Shown: positions 41,559 to 50,815 of the stretch, piece by piece
Numbering within the stretch: position 1 is the stretch's first letter
Layout of the letters: each line of letters opens with the position of its first letter
Source of the DNA: Lewinellaceae bacterium
GTDB lineage: Bacteria > Bacteroidota > Bacteroidia > Chitinophagales > Saprospiraceae
DNA: 64,000 nucleotides
Assembly (NCBI GenBank): GCA_020636355.1
Contig: JACJYB010000007.1
Coordinates: forward strand, 1-64,000
Direction of reading: 5' to 3'
Translations under genes and position numbers: made by a program
Notes under the pieces: model-generated
Seen by the model: the letters and a program-made list of their open reading frames with translations, nothing else
Database searches by the model: none
What the model was told of the DNA's origin: nothing

Positions 41559-44500
41559 ATGAGTAATTTTCTCACCAATGCCCTAAAAAAGGTTTTCGGC
41601 ACCAAGTATGAGCGCGATGTCAACAAATACCTGCCCATCGTAGAAGAAATCAATGCTCTCGAGGATGAAATGCAATCGCTTACGAACGATGCATTAAGAA
41701 ATAAAACGCTTGAATTTAGAGCCCGCATCAATGAACACCTGGAAGGTATCCAGCATGACATTGAGGTTTTGCATGAACAGGCTGAAGAGGAAGAAGATCA
41801 ATTGATTAAAGAAGATCTTTACAATCAGCTTGACCAGATGCAACTGGAGAAAAACAAGCATCTGGAAGCCATCTTGCAGGAAATATTACCTGAAGCATTT
41901 GCAGTGGTAAAAGAGACAGCCCGGCGATTTACAAACAATGAATTCCTGGAAGTTACCGCTACCGATCACGACCGTGATCTTGCCGCTGCCAAATCCTATA
42001 TCCTGATTGACGGTGAAAAAGCCCGCTGGAAAAATTCCTGGCAGGCTGCCGGTGGCGACGTTACCTGGAATATGGTCCATTACGACGTGCAGCTCATCGG
42101 AGGTATGGTCTTACACGACGGCAAGATCGCGGAAATGGCCACAGGAGAAGGTAAGACCCTGGTGGCTACCTTGCCAGCATACCTCAACGGACTATCCGGT
42201 CAGGGTGTCCACATTGTTACGGTAAACGACTACCTGGCCAGACGGGATAGTGAATGGGTAGGGCCGATCTTTGAATTTCTTTATCTTACCGTAGACTGCA
42301 TCGATAAATACCAACCCCACTCTCCCCAAAGGATCAAAGCATACCGGTGCGATATTACTTACGGAACCAACAACGAATTTGGTTTCGATTACCTGCGCGA
42401 TAACATGGTTCGATCTCAGGAAGAACTGGTCCAGCGCAAGCATCATTATGCGATGGTCGACGAAGTGGACTCGGTATTGGTCGATGATGCCAGAACGCCT
42501 TTGATTATATCCGGACCGGTTCCGGAAGGTACCGAGGAGCAGGAATACAATGAACTAAAGCCGAAAGTAGAGCGACTTATTGAAGCACAGCGACGGTTGG
42601 CTACCGAATATTTGGCCGAGGCAAAACGGTTATTTAAGGAGAACCAGACCGGTTTCGAAGAAGGACAGGCTGGGATGGCGCTTTTACGCGCGCACCGCGC
42701 TTTACCCAAAAACCGGCCGCTGATCAAATTTTTAAGTGAAGACGGCGTAAAAGTCAGCATGCAGAAAGCGGAGAATTTCTACATGCAGGAGCAGGAAAAA
42801 CACATGCACCTGGTTGATGAGCCCCTGTACTTTACCATTGATGAAAAAAACCGCAGCGTAGAATTAACAGAAAAAGGATCGGAATACCTGGCGCGAGGGG
42901 AAAATGACATACATTTTTTCGTTCTGCCGGACATTGCTACTGAAATGATGAAATTGGATAATGACTCCGGTCTGCCATCGGAAGAATTGTCCAAACGCCG
43001 CCAGGAAGTCATGCAGGATTTTTCCTTAAAATCCAGACGCCTTCATGCAGTTAATCAATTATTAAAAGCTTATACCCTCTTCGAGCGCGATGAAGAATAT
43101 GTAGTGATCGAAGGTCAGGTAAAAATCGTGGATGAGCAGACCGGACGGATGATGGAAGGTCGACGTTATTCCGATGGATTGCATCAGGCGCTGGAAGCGA
43201 AGGAGAATGTTAAAGTAGGAGATATAACCCAGACCTATGCCACCATTACATTGCAGAATTATTTCCGCATGTATCACAAGTTGGCGGGTATGACGGGTAC
43301 TGCGGAAACGGAAGCCAGCGAATTTTGGGAAATCTACAAGCTGGACGTGGTCGTTATTCCAACCAATAAACCAATTATCAGGGATGACCGCGAAGACCTG
43401 GTCTTTAAGACAGCGCGTGAGAAATACAATGCCGTTATTGACGAAATTGTCAACCTGAGCAACGCCGGCAGACCGGTATTGGTAGGTACCACCTCAGTAG
43501 ACATTTCCGAGAAATTAAGCCGTATGCTCCAATTACGGGGCATTACCCACAATGTATTGAATGCCAAACAACATCAGCGTGAGGCAGAAATCGTAGCCGA
43601 AGCGGGTAAATCCGGACGCGTGACCATAGCAACCAACATGGCTGGACGCGGTACGGACATTAAATTAGGCCCGGGTGTCAAAGAAGCCGGAGGATTGGCA
43701 ATTATTGGTACTGAAAGACATGATTCACGGAGGGTTGACCGGCAGTTACGCGGTCGTTCAGGACGGCAGGGAGATCCCGGATCAACCCAGTTCTATGTCT
43801 CCCTGGAGGATAACCTGATGCGTCTGTTCCATTCGGAGAGGATCGCAAAAGTTATGGACCGCATGGGTCATAAGGATGGTGAGGTGATCCAACATTCCAT
43901 GGTCACAAAATCCATCGAACGTGCACAGAAGAAGGTGGAAGAAAACAACTTCGGAATCCGTAAACGACTGCTGGAATACGATGATGTTATGAACATCCAG
44001 CGGGAAGCGATCTATAAAAAACGCAATCACGCCCTCCAGGGAGAACGACTTTCCGTTGACCTAAGTAATATGTTTAGCTCGATCTCTGAGTCTCTGGTAA
44101 TGAACCACCGCAATGAAGGCGATTTTGAATCGTTCCGCCGCGCGAGCCTGTATACCCTTGGATTGGATCCGAAAATGGACCCCATCGCCTTTAAGGAACA
44201 GTCCGTTCAGAATACGATGAACGAATTCAAAGAATATGTCGCGGAAGATTACCGGCACAAGCAGCAATATGTGCGGGATTTGTTGTTACCGGTGATAAAA
44301 AACGTCAAAGAGAACGAGGGCCAGCGTTACAAGCGAATCTCCATCCCATTTACCGATGGCGTCCGTATGCTGCCCATCTCTGCAGACATCGATCAATCTT
44401 TGAAATCCCAGGGCAAATCGATAACACTCGATATCGAAAAAGCGATCACCCTGGCACTCATCGATGAAAACTGGAAGGAACATCTGCGCAGCATGGACGA

Positions 44501-44867
44501 ACTGAAGGATTCGGTTCAAGCAGCCTCATTTGAACAGAAAGATCCGCTTGTCGTCTATAAGATGGAAGCCTATGAGCTTTTTGAACAATTCATTTATAAG
44601 GTCAATGAGGAGGTGGTTTCTTACCTGATGAAAGGACGATTGATGATCGATGGACAGCCGATCCAGGAAGCACGCCAACAAAAAACAGACCTCAGTAAAG
44701 TTCAAACCAATCGAAGTGAAGAAGAGGCCCGCCATCGCGCTGCGATGAGTGCCGGACGTGAAAATCAGAAAGTAGAAACGGTAAGAAGAACAGAAAAGAA
44801 AGTAGGTCGCAATGACCCCTGCCCCTGCGGCAGCGGTAAAAAATACAAGCATTGTCATGGAAAATAA
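41559..44867 (+). CDS. secA: Preprotein translocase ATPase SecA
   Basis: The 1102-residue SecA has the Walker A motif ATGEGKT (194-200), MVDEVDSVLVDDARTPLI, the helicase motifs ATNMAGRGTDI and RQLRGRSGRQGDPG, and the C-terminal zinc/SecB-binding CPCGSGKKYKHCHGK. It drives proteins through SecYEG with ATP. It is about 200 residues longer than E. coli SecA, through an N-terminal coiled-coil insertion and an enlarged region between 320 and 520, as is usual in Bacteroidota. The 3' end overlaps the SPOR gene by 11 bp. Confidence 0.97.
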   Translation: MSNFLTNALKKVFGTKYERDVNKYLPIVEEINALEDEMQSLTNDALRNKTLEFRARINEHLEGIQHDIEVLHEQAEEEEDQLIKEDLYNQLDQMQLEKNKHLEAILQEILPEAFAVVKETARRFTNNEFLEVTATDHDRDLAAAKSYILIDGEKARWKNSWQAAGGDVTWNMVHYDVQLIGGMVLHDGKIAEMATGEGKTLVATLPAYLNGLSGQGVHIVTVNDYLARRDSEWVGPIFEFLYLTVDCIDKYQPHSPQRIKAYRCDITYGTNNEFGFDYLRDNMVRSQEELVQRKHHYAMVDEVDSVLVDDARTPLIISGPVPEGTEEQEYNELKPKVERLIEAQRRLATEYLAEAKRLFKENQTGFEEGQAGMALLRAHRALPKNRPLIKFLSEDGVKVSMQKAENFYMQEQEKHMHLVDEPLYFTIDEKNRSVELTEKGSEYLARGENDIHFFVLPDIATEMMKLDNDSGLPSEELSKRRQEVMQDFSLKSRRLHAVNQLLKAYTLFERDEEYVVIEGQVKIVDEQTGRMMEGRRYSDGLHQALEAKENVKVGDITQTYATITLQNYFRMYHKLAGMTGTAETEASEFWEIYKLDVVVIPTNKPIIRDDREDLVFKTAREKYNAVIDEIVNLSNAGRPVLVGTTSVDISEKLSRMLQLRGITHNVLNAKQHQREAEIVAEAGKSGRVTIATNMAGRGTDIKLGPGVKEAGGLAIIGTERHDSRRVDRQLRGRSGRQGDPGSTQFYVSLEDNLMRLFHSERIAKVMDRMGHKDGEVIQHSMVTKSIERAQKKVEENNFGIRKRLLEYDDVMNIQREAIYKKRNHALQGERLSVDLSNMFSSISESLVMNHRNEGDFESFRRASLYTLGLDPKMDPIAFKEQSVQNTMNEFKEYVAEDYRHKQQYVRDLLLPVIKNVKENEGQRYKRISIPFTDGVRMLPISADIDQSLKSQGKSITLDIEKAITLALIDENWKEHLRSMDELKDSVQAASFEQKDPLVVYKMEAYELFEQFIYKVNEEVVSYLMKGRLMIDGQPIQEARQQKTDLSKVQTNRSEEEARHRAAMSAGRENQKVETVRRTEKKVGRNDPCPCGSGKKYKHCHGK

Positions 44868-45276
44868 ACACGGATCGTGGATTCGCCGGACACTGGCACT
44901 ACTTCTGATGGTAATTGGGTATTTCCATTCGAATGCCCAAACCTCCGATCAATCAACCATGGAAATTGATCCGGGCATTCAGAAAGTTGTCGATTGGTAC
45001 CGGAATGTCAACCGTGAGAATAAGATTCTGGAAGGCTGGACCATCCAGATCCTATCCACCCGGGATCGCCGTGAAATGGAACAGGAACGGGATCGGTTTC
45101 TTTACAAATATCCGGAATACCGGGTCAGACAAAGCTTTGAAGAGCCATTTTATCGTTTGAAAGTCGGATCTTTTACGTCAAAACTGGAAGCACTGGCTTT
45201 ACGGCAACAATTGCAAAAGCAATACCGTAGCGCCGTTCTGGTAAAAGAAGAAATCAATAAGGAAGATTATTTCTGA
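44857..45276 (+). CDS. Exported SPOR-domain protein
   Basis: A 139-residue protein from the ATG at 44857; an earlier frame start at 44812 lies inside secA and lacks a signal. Residues 1-29 are a signal peptide (RRTLALLLMVIGYF..NAQ). The C-terminal half (GWTIQILSTRDRREME...YRLKVGSFTSKLEALALRQQL) is a SPOR domain, which binds denuded peptidoglycan at division or remodelling sites. It lies between secA and rodA, overlapping both, so it may act in wall growth with RodA; that is inference. Confidence 0.85.
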   Translation: MENKHGSWIRRTLALLLMVIGYFHSNAQTSDQSTMEIDPGIQKVVDWYRNVNRENKILEGWTIQILSTRDRREMEQERDRFLYKYPEYRVRQSFEEPFYRLKVGSFTSKLEALALRQQLQKQYRSAVLVKEEINKEDYF

Positions 45277-46682
45277 TGACTACACGAGGAACGGCACCGG
45301 TCAAACACATTGACTGGCTTACTTTTTTCCTTTACTTAAGTTTAAGCGTGATCGGATGGCTGATGATCAATGCAGCCGAATCTTCTTCCGATCCAAATAC
45401 CACCGGTTTCAGCTTCAATGATGGTGCAGGTAAGCAGTTGTTGTTGTTGGTTGTATCCCTGGTGGTGTTCTGGATTTTCTTTTTTATTGATTTTAAGTTC
45501 TGGAACACCTTTGCATACATCATCTTCGCATTAACCCTTACCCTGCTGGTATTGGTGTTGCCTTTTGGAGACAAGATTAAAGGTGCGACATCCTGGTTCA
45601 ACCTCTTTGGTTTTTCATTGCAACCTTCCGAATTTGCTAAAATGGGAACCTGCCTGGCACTGGCGAGTTACCTGAGCTACCACAAAACCAAGTTGCGCAA
45701 TCGAAAACACATATTCGTCAGCATCGGCATCATACTGCTCCCTGCGGTATTGATCATTCTGCAACCAGACCCAGGATCGGCACTGGTTTATTTGTCATTT
45801 TTTCTGGTTCTGTACCGGGAAGGTCTGACGCACTGGATTTATGTGATAGCAGGAATTTTTATCACGTTATTTATCCTGTCCCTCATCTATACCGTCGGTT
45901 CCGTGTTCGTACTGATCCTTGCGGTCTCTTCGGCAATCTACCTATTGCAGGAAAAGAGACATTGGGCCTGGTGGATAACCTATGCTGCGCTGGCCATTAC
46001 CAGTGTTATCGGTCTCGGACTGGGTTGGCAACAGGAACTGATCGGTGCACATGCTATTTTCCTGATGACCTTACTGATCCTGGCATTTCGTAAAGCCCGG
46101 TTCAGGATTCTTATCCTGGGCATTCCTTCTATCCTTATCTGTCTTGGTTTTAGCTATATGTCCCGGTTTATGTTTGACCGGGTATTGGAGCCTCACCAAC
46201 AGGATCGCATTAACGTTTGGCTGAGGCCGGAACTGAGTGATCCACGGGGATCTATGTACAACCTGTCGCAATCAAAACTGGCAATTTCCTCCGGTGGATT
46301 TCAGGGTAAAGGTTATCTGAAAGGGACGCTGACCAAATTGAATTATGTTCCGGAACAATCAACTGACTTTATATTTAGCACCATCGGCGAAGAGCAGGGC
46401 TTCCTGGGTAGTTTTGGTATTATTGCCATGTTCCTCATTCTTCTCGTTCGGATCACGATGATCGGAGAGCGTGCGAAATCCTCGTTTACCAGGACATATG
46501 CTTATGGTTTGGCGGGTATTCTGTTCATCCATTTTTTCATCAACATTGGCATGACCATGGGCCTGGTACCGGTTATTGGTATTCCGTTGCCATTCATCAG
46601 CAAGGGTGGTTCCTCTTTGCTCGCTTTCAGTATGATGATGGCTATTTTACTTAAGCTGGATATGGCAAGGTACGCCTACTGA
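45276..46682 (+). CDS. rodA: RodA/FtsW-family peptidoglycan polymerase
   Basis: A 468-residue polytopic SEDS protein with about ten helices. QPSEFAKMG, LQPDPGSALVY with the catalytic Asp region, and the C-terminal GIPLPFISKGGSSL motif are visible. SEDS proteins polymerise lipid II glycan strands, RodA in elongation and FtsW in division. The loop region between 160 and 260 is longer than in E. coli RodA (370 residues). I favour RodA because no other division gene is near. It overlaps the SPOR gene by one base. Confidence 0.85.
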   Translation: MTTRGTAPVKHIDWLTFFLYLSLSVIGWLMINAAESSSDPNTTGFSFNDGAGKQLLLLVVSLVVFWIFFFIDFKFWNTFAYIIFALTLTLLVLVLPFGDKIKGATSWFNLFGFSLQPSEFAKMGTCLALASYLSYHKTKLRNRKHIFVSIGIILLPAVLIILQPDPGSALVYLSFFLVLYREGLTHWIYVIAGIFITLFILSLIYTVGSVFVLILAVSSAIYLLQEKRHWAWWITYAALAITSVIGLGLGWQQELIGAHAIFLMTLLILAFRKARFRILILGIPSILICLGFSYMSRFMFDRVLEPHQQDRINVWLRPELSDPRGSMYNLSQSKLAISSGGFQGKGYLKGTLTKLNYVPEQSTDFIFSTIGEEQGFLGSFGIIAMFLILLVRITMIGERAKSSFTRTYAYGLAGILFIHFFINIGMTMGLVPVIGIPLPFISKGGSSLLAFSMMMAILLKLDMARYAY

Positions 46683-46683
46683 T

Positions 46684-47817
46684 ATGATTTCATTTACAGT
46701 AAATAAAGAAGACCCAAAGTCTAATGCCAGAGCCGGAATCCTGGAGACTGGTCATGGAGCGATCCCTACACCCATCTTTATGCCCGTGGGTACCCTGGGG
46801 TCGGTTAAAGGTCTCAGTCAGGAGGAATTGATGCTGGATATTCAGGCATCAGTCATTCTGGGTAATACATACCATCTTTATTTGCGACCCGGAACCGAAG
46901 TGTTGCAAAATGCCGGTGGACTGCACCGGTTTATCGGCTGGGAGAAACCCATCCTGACTGATAGTGGAGGTTATCAGATTTTTTCTTTGGCGGAAATGCG
47001 AAAAATTAAACCGGAAGGTGCAGTGTTTCGATCCCATATTGACGGAAGCAAGCATCTTTTTACCCCGGAGAACAATGTCGAAGTTCAACGAGCCATCGGC
47101 GCAGACCTGATCATGGCTTTCGATGAATGTACCCCCTATCCGTGTGAAAAAAATTATGCCCGGAAGTCTTTAAAGATTACTCATGCCTGGCTTGAGCGTG
47201 GTTGGAACCATCACCTGCGTACTCCGGTAGCTTACGGTTATGATCAACTGTTCATACCGATCATTCAGGGCTCAGTTTATCCGGATCTTCGGATAGAAAG
47301 CACAGAAGAGGTATTACGTTACGACAATCCCGTCTATGCTATCGGGGGATTATCGGTGGGAGAACCTCACGAAGATATGTATGCAATGACCCGGGAAGTA
47401 TGCAGCAGGATACCGGTAGACCGGGGTCGGTACCTGATGGGAGTCGGTACACCGGAAAATTTGCTCGTTAGCATTGGACTGGGAATAGATTTCTTTGATT
47501 GTGTATTGCCAACACGCAATGCCCGGCACGGTTTGATTTACACTTCTGAGGGCGTCATCAACATAAAAAACGCCAAGTGGAAGAATGCCCTAGAACCGAT
47601 TGATGCGGACAGCGGTGTACCCACTTCCGCTCGTTATTCAAAAGCATATTTGCATCATCTGGTCCGAACCGGAGAAATGTTGGGTGCGCGCTTGGCATCC
47701 ATGCAAAACCTGGGTTTCTTCCTGTGGCTGGTTAAAACGGCTCGTAGTCATATACTGGATGGTACCTTCACCGATTGGCAGCGGTCAATGTTGGAAAAAG
47801 TGGTAAAGCGGTTGTAA
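46684..47817 (+). CDS. tgt: tRNA-guanine transglycosylase, zinc-site-less form
   Basis: A 377-residue Tgt with FMPVGTLGSVKG, LTDSGGYQIFSL, the GGLSVGEP motif and GIDFFDCVLPTRNARHG, which holds the nucleophilic Asp. It exchanges G34 of GUN-anticodon tRNAs for preQ1 on the way to queuosine. The C-terminal zinc motif CxCxxC...H is absent: the corresponding stretch is DSGVPTSARYSKAYLHHL, and the His of the usual HNL is Gln (MQNL). Loss of the Cys is usual in Bacteroidota Tgt; the Gln is a further change. It overlaps lptF/G by one base. Confidence 0.93.
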   Translation: MISFTVNKEDPKSNARAGILETGHGAIPTPIFMPVGTLGSVKGLSQEELMLDIQASVILGNTYHLYLRPGTEVLQNAGGLHRFIGWEKPILTDSGGYQIFSLAEMRKIKPEGAVFRSHIDGSKHLFTPENNVEVQRAIGADLIMAFDECTPYPCEKNYARKSLKITHAWLERGWNHHLRTPVAYGYDQLFIPIIQGSVYPDLRIESTEEVLRYDNPVYAIGGLSVGEPHEDMYAMTREVCSRIPVDRGRYLMGVGTPENLLVSIGLGIDFFDCVLPTRNARHGLIYTSEGVINIKNAKWKNALEPIDADSGVPTSARYSKAYLHHLVRTGEMLGARLASMQNLGFFLWLVKTARSHILDGTFTDWQRSMLEKVVKRL

Positions 47818-48902
47818 TGGGCATATTGGATGCATATCTGATGAAAAAATACCTGAAGACCTTTTTCTTCACGGCATTTCTCTTTTCCATCATTGCGGTA
47901 GTGATTGACTTTAGCGAAAAAGTTGAACGGTTTGTAGAATCACCGGTTACCACCCGCGAGATCCTCCTTCAATATTACCCGACTTATTTGCCGGATATCA
48001 ACAGTATCCTCTGGCCATTATTCGCGTTGATCTCGGTGGTGTTCTTTTGTTCGCGGATGGCTAAAAATTCCGAATTCGTCGCCATGTTTTCAAGCGGATT
48101 CAGTTTTATGCGCATAAGCCGTCCATTTTTGATGGGAGCGGGGGTGATCGCGCTGTTCCTTTACCTGGGCAACCATTACTTTTTGCCTCAGACGAACCGC
48201 ATCAAGCTGGACTTTATGAATAAATACATCGAACGTCAGCAAGCCAGCTCCAGGGTTCGTGCAACCCATATGTTTATCTCTCCGGATACCAAAGTGTACA
48301 TCAATAGCTACAATACGCTGGACACCACAGCAAATGATTTGCGGTTTGAAACCTATCAGGACAACAACCTCGTAAAGATTGTCATGGCCAAGCGCATGCA
48401 ATACCAGGGCCCACCCAATCATTGGTTGTTAACCGATATGGAAACCCGATTGTTTGATGGAACCAAGGAGACCTTTGAGATTCAACGTAACGCGCGTCTA
48501 GATACAACCCTTAACATTTATCCGGAAGACTTTGTCTCCTGGCAGAATGACCAGAAGCGCCTCACTTCTCCGCAAATCGAAGCATATCTGGACCGGGCAA
48601 AATTTCGGGGTGCAGGGAATACCAGACCATTCGAGATTGAATATTACAAACGGACAGCGGATCCGATATCCATCTTTATTTTGACCATCATCGGGGTAGC
48701 AGTCGCTTCCCGCAAGGTTCGGGGAGGCACAGGTCTTCATTTGGCACAAGGGGTCATGATTGGCTCGCTTTACATCTTTTTGTCCCGGTTTTCGACCACA
48801 TTTGCTATGGACCCTAAGGTTACGCCCTGGCTGGGCGTATGGGCACCAAACCTGGTCTTTGCGGTCGTTGCCTGGTTCATGGTGCGGCGCGCACAGGAAT
48901 AA
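47817..48902 (+). CDS. LptF/LptG-family lipopolysaccharide export permease
   Basis: A 361-residue protein starting at the ATG (47817) that overlaps the tgt stop in TAATG. It has three N-terminal helices (about 10-125), a periplasmic beta-jellyroll region (about 130-265) and three C-terminal helices, with DAYLMKKYLKTFF and the YYKRTADPISIFILTIIGVAVASRK segment typical of the YjgP/YjgQ family. LptF and LptG pair with the LptB ATPase to extract LPS from the inner membrane. Only one copy is here and it cannot be assigned to F or G. Confidence 0.92.
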   Translation: MGILDAYLMKKYLKTFFFTAFLFSIIAVVIDFSEKVERFVESPVTTREILLQYYPTYLPDINSILWPLFALISVVFFCSRMAKNSEFVAMFSSGFSFMRISRPFLMGAGVIALFLYLGNHYFLPQTNRIKLDFMNKYIERQQASSRVRATHMFISPDTKVYINSYNTLDTTANDLRFETYQDNNLVKIVMAKRMQYQGPPNHWLLTDMETRLFDGTKETFEIQRNARLDTTLNIYPEDFVSWQNDQKRLTSPQIEAYLDRAKFRGAGNTRPFEIEYYKRTADPISIFILTIIGVAVASRKVRGGTGLHLAQGVMIGSLYIFLSRFSTTFAMDPKVTPWLGVWAPNLVFAVVAWFMVRRAQE

Positions 48903-48922
48903 CCTTTGTTATGGAAAGGTTA
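48900..48922 (+). terminator. Possible terminator hairpin after lptF/G
   Basis: TAACCTTT and AAAGGTTA form a perfect 8-bp stem with a 7-base loop that includes the stop codon. No T-run follows, so termination is uncertain. Confidence 0.3.
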
Positions 48923-48948
48923 AATAAAGCGCAAATACTGTTAAGGAA

Positions 48949-48966
48949 TTTCAAAAATTTTTGAAA
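48949..48966. repeat. Perfect 18-bp palindrome upstream of the sigma factor gene
   Basis: TTTCAAAAATTTTTGAAA reads the same on both strands. It lies about 200 bp before the sigma factor start. Possible operator. Confidence 0.5.
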
Positions 48967-49041
48967 GGGTTTGAAGCAGTAGTTGAAAAATCACCACTTC
49001 AACGCACTGATTAACAGGGTGTTAAATAGCTTATTTAGAAT

Positions 49042-49059
49042 TTGTCTTAAAAAAGACAA
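49042..49059. repeat. 7-bp inverted repeat upstream of the sigma factor gene
   Basis: TTGTCTT and AAGACAA are separated by four A. TTGTCTTTTG recurs at 49113, overlapping the -33 element, so the half-site may be a repeated protein target. Confidence 0.45.
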
Positions 49060-49112
49060 GCATGAAAGCAAAATCTTGTTTAACTTCAACCCATGACTTG
49101 ATTAACCTCCAG

Positions 49113-49143
49113 TTGTCTTTTGTTTAAGTATATCGTAAATTTG
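49113..49143 (+). promoter_or_regulatory. Complete Bacteroidota promoter for the sigma factor gene
   Basis: TTG (49113-49115), 20 bases, then TAAATTTG (49136-49143), an intact -33/-7 pair, 19 bases before the ATG at 49163. Confidence 0.65.
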
Positions 49144-49162
49144 TTAGACAAAACTAAACTAT

Positions 49163-49696
49163 ATGTCCACCATTGAATTCAATCATCAATTGCTGAAATT
49201 AACCAATGTGCTCCACGCCTTTGCGTATAATTTGACCAAAGATGTTGAAGAATCACAAGACCTGTACCAAGAAACGGCATTCCGGGCATTAAGTAACAAG
49301 GATAAATTTGTTCCGGGCACGAACTTCAAGGCCTGGATCATGACCATCATGAAGAATATCTTCATCAACAATTACCGGAAGAAAGTAAAGGCCAACACCA
49401 TCATTGACACAACGGATAATCTCTATTATCTGAATTCAGGGACCAGCATAATTTTTAACAGCGCGGATACCAAGATCATGATGGATGAATTGAACAGCAT
49501 GATCGTTGACCTGGATGACAGCATACGCATCCCATTTGAGATGCACTATGTAGGCTATAAATACCAGGAAATTGCGGATAAATTGGATTTGCCTCTGGGC
49601 ACGGTCAAAAGCCGGATTTTCTTCGCCAGAAAAGCGCTCAAAAATCAAATTCAAAGACGGTATCCATCCATATACGATACCAGATCAAAGGATTAA
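49163..49696 (+). CDS. ECF-type RNA polymerase sigma factor
   Basis: A 177-residue sigma-70 family protein with region 2 (AYNLTKDVEESQDLYQETAFRAL...NFKAWIMTIMKNIFINNYRK, about 20-73) and region 4 (DSIRIPFEMHYVGYKYQEIADKLDLPLGTVKSRIFFARKALK, about 118-160). Region 3 is absent, the ECF layout. No anti-sigma gene is adjacent, so control may be through the unusual palindrome-rich upstream region or a remote partner. Promoter targets are unknown. mutY starts 28 bp downstream. Confidence 0.92.
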   Translation: MSTIEFNHQLLKLTNVLHAFAYNLTKDVEESQDLYQETAFRALSNKDKFVPGTNFKAWIMTIMKNIFINNYRKKVKANTIIDTTDNLYYLNSGTSIIFNSADTKIMMDELNSMIVDLDDSIRIPFEMHYVGYKYQEIADKLDLPLGTVKSRIFFARKALKNQIQRRYPSIYDTRSKD

Positions 49697-49724
49697 TTTC
49701 TCCAATAAGAAGGATCTTAAAGGG

Positions 49725-50813
49725 ATGAAGTCATCATCCCCTGCACGGGAGTCGGAAATAGGGCAGTTGTTATTGGACTGGCACCAGGATCATCCCAGGC
49801 CCTTACCTTGGAAAGGTAAAGGTCCCTACGAAACCTTGCTTTCAGAAATCATACTTCAACAGACACGTGTAGAACAAGGCTTGCCCTATTATCAGCGGTT
49901 CGTAACCTTATTTCCTACGATCAATGATCTGGCAAAAGCTTCAGAGGATGAGGTCCTGCATGCCTGGCAGGGACTGGGTTATTATTCCCGGGCACGAAAC
50001 CTGCACCGGATTGCACGAACCATCGTTGAAGATCTTGACGGGGCGTTTCCTCAAACCTATGAAGCATGGTTATCCCTGAAAGGAATTGGTCCGTATACGG
50101 CGGCAGCCATTTCCTCCTTTGCATTTGGGGAGCCTAAAGCCGTCCTGGATGGCAACGTTTACCGGGTATTATCCAGATTATTTACGCCCAATGCGGACTT
50201 TTTTAGTAGTGGTGGGAGAAAGGTCTATCAGGAACTTGCCCAAAAGTTGTTGCCCACGGATCAAGCAGCATCCTTTAATCAGGCGATCATGAATTTCGGG
50301 GCGATGCAGTGCACACCCAAACAACCGGATTGTGATAATTGTCTTTTAAAGATGCATTGTCAGGCCTACCAAAGGAGCGTAGTACCCATGTACCCACCTG
50401 CCAAACAGACCATCTTAAAGCGTCATCGTTACTTTCATTACCTGGTACCGGTCGATCAATCCGGGATGACATGGATCGAACAACGTACCGGCAATGACAT
50501 CTGGCAACAACTGTATCAATTTCCGCTTGTAGAAACGCTTTCTTCTGTACATTCGGCTGATATCCAGAAATTATTTCTAAATAAATTCCAATTGGTAGAT
50601 TGGAATACTGAAAATACCTCAAAGATTTATAAACAAATCCTTTCGCACCAGGTAATCCATGCCTGTTTTCACCTATTGAATGGGCTGGACTTACCTCAGC
50701 ATACGGGATTTGAACGTGTTAAAATCAAAAACTTACCTAACTTTGCGTTCCCAAAGGTAGTCCATTGTTATTTAATGGATTATTCAATATATTTAAATGC
50801 TATACATCAATAA
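49725..50813 (+). CDS. mutY: A/G-specific adenine glycosylase
   Basis: About 362 residues from the ATG at 49725, preceded by AAAGGG; an upstream frame start at 49572 lies within the sigma gene. Catalytic Glu is in LSEIILQQTRVEQG, the helix-hairpin-helix in LKGIGPYTAAAI, and the catalytic Asp in AVLDGNVYRV. The 4Fe-4S cluster Cys are spaced C-x6-C-x2-C-x5-C in CTPKQPDCDNCLLKMHC. A C-terminal NUDIX-like domain (about 240-360) recognises 8-oxoG. It removes A opposite 8-oxoG. It heads the mutY-ssb-gldE-gldD cluster common in Bacteroidota. Confidence 0.96.
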   Translation: MKSSSPARESEIGQLLLDWHQDHPRPLPWKGKGPYETLLSEIILQQTRVEQGLPYYQRFVTLFPTINDLAKASEDEVLHAWQGLGYYSRARNLHRIARTIVEDLDGAFPQTYEAWLSLKGIGPYTAAAISSFAFGEPKAVLDGNVYRVLSRLFTPNADFFSSGGRKVYQELAQKLLPTDQAASFNQAIMNFGAMQCTPKQPDCDNCLLKMHCQAYQRSVVPMYPPAKQTILKRHRYFHYLVPVDQSGMTWIEQRTGNDIWQQLYQFPLVETLSSVHSADIQKLFLNKFQLVDWNTENTSKIYKQILSHQVIHACFHLLNGLDLPQHTGFERVKIKNLPNFAFPKVVHCYLMDYSIYLNAIHQ

Positions 50814-50815
50814 GC

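Noticed and set aside
48900..48922. Firm call of a terminator after lptF/G
   Set aside because: The 8-bp hairpin is perfect, but there is no T-run, so it is listed only as possible.
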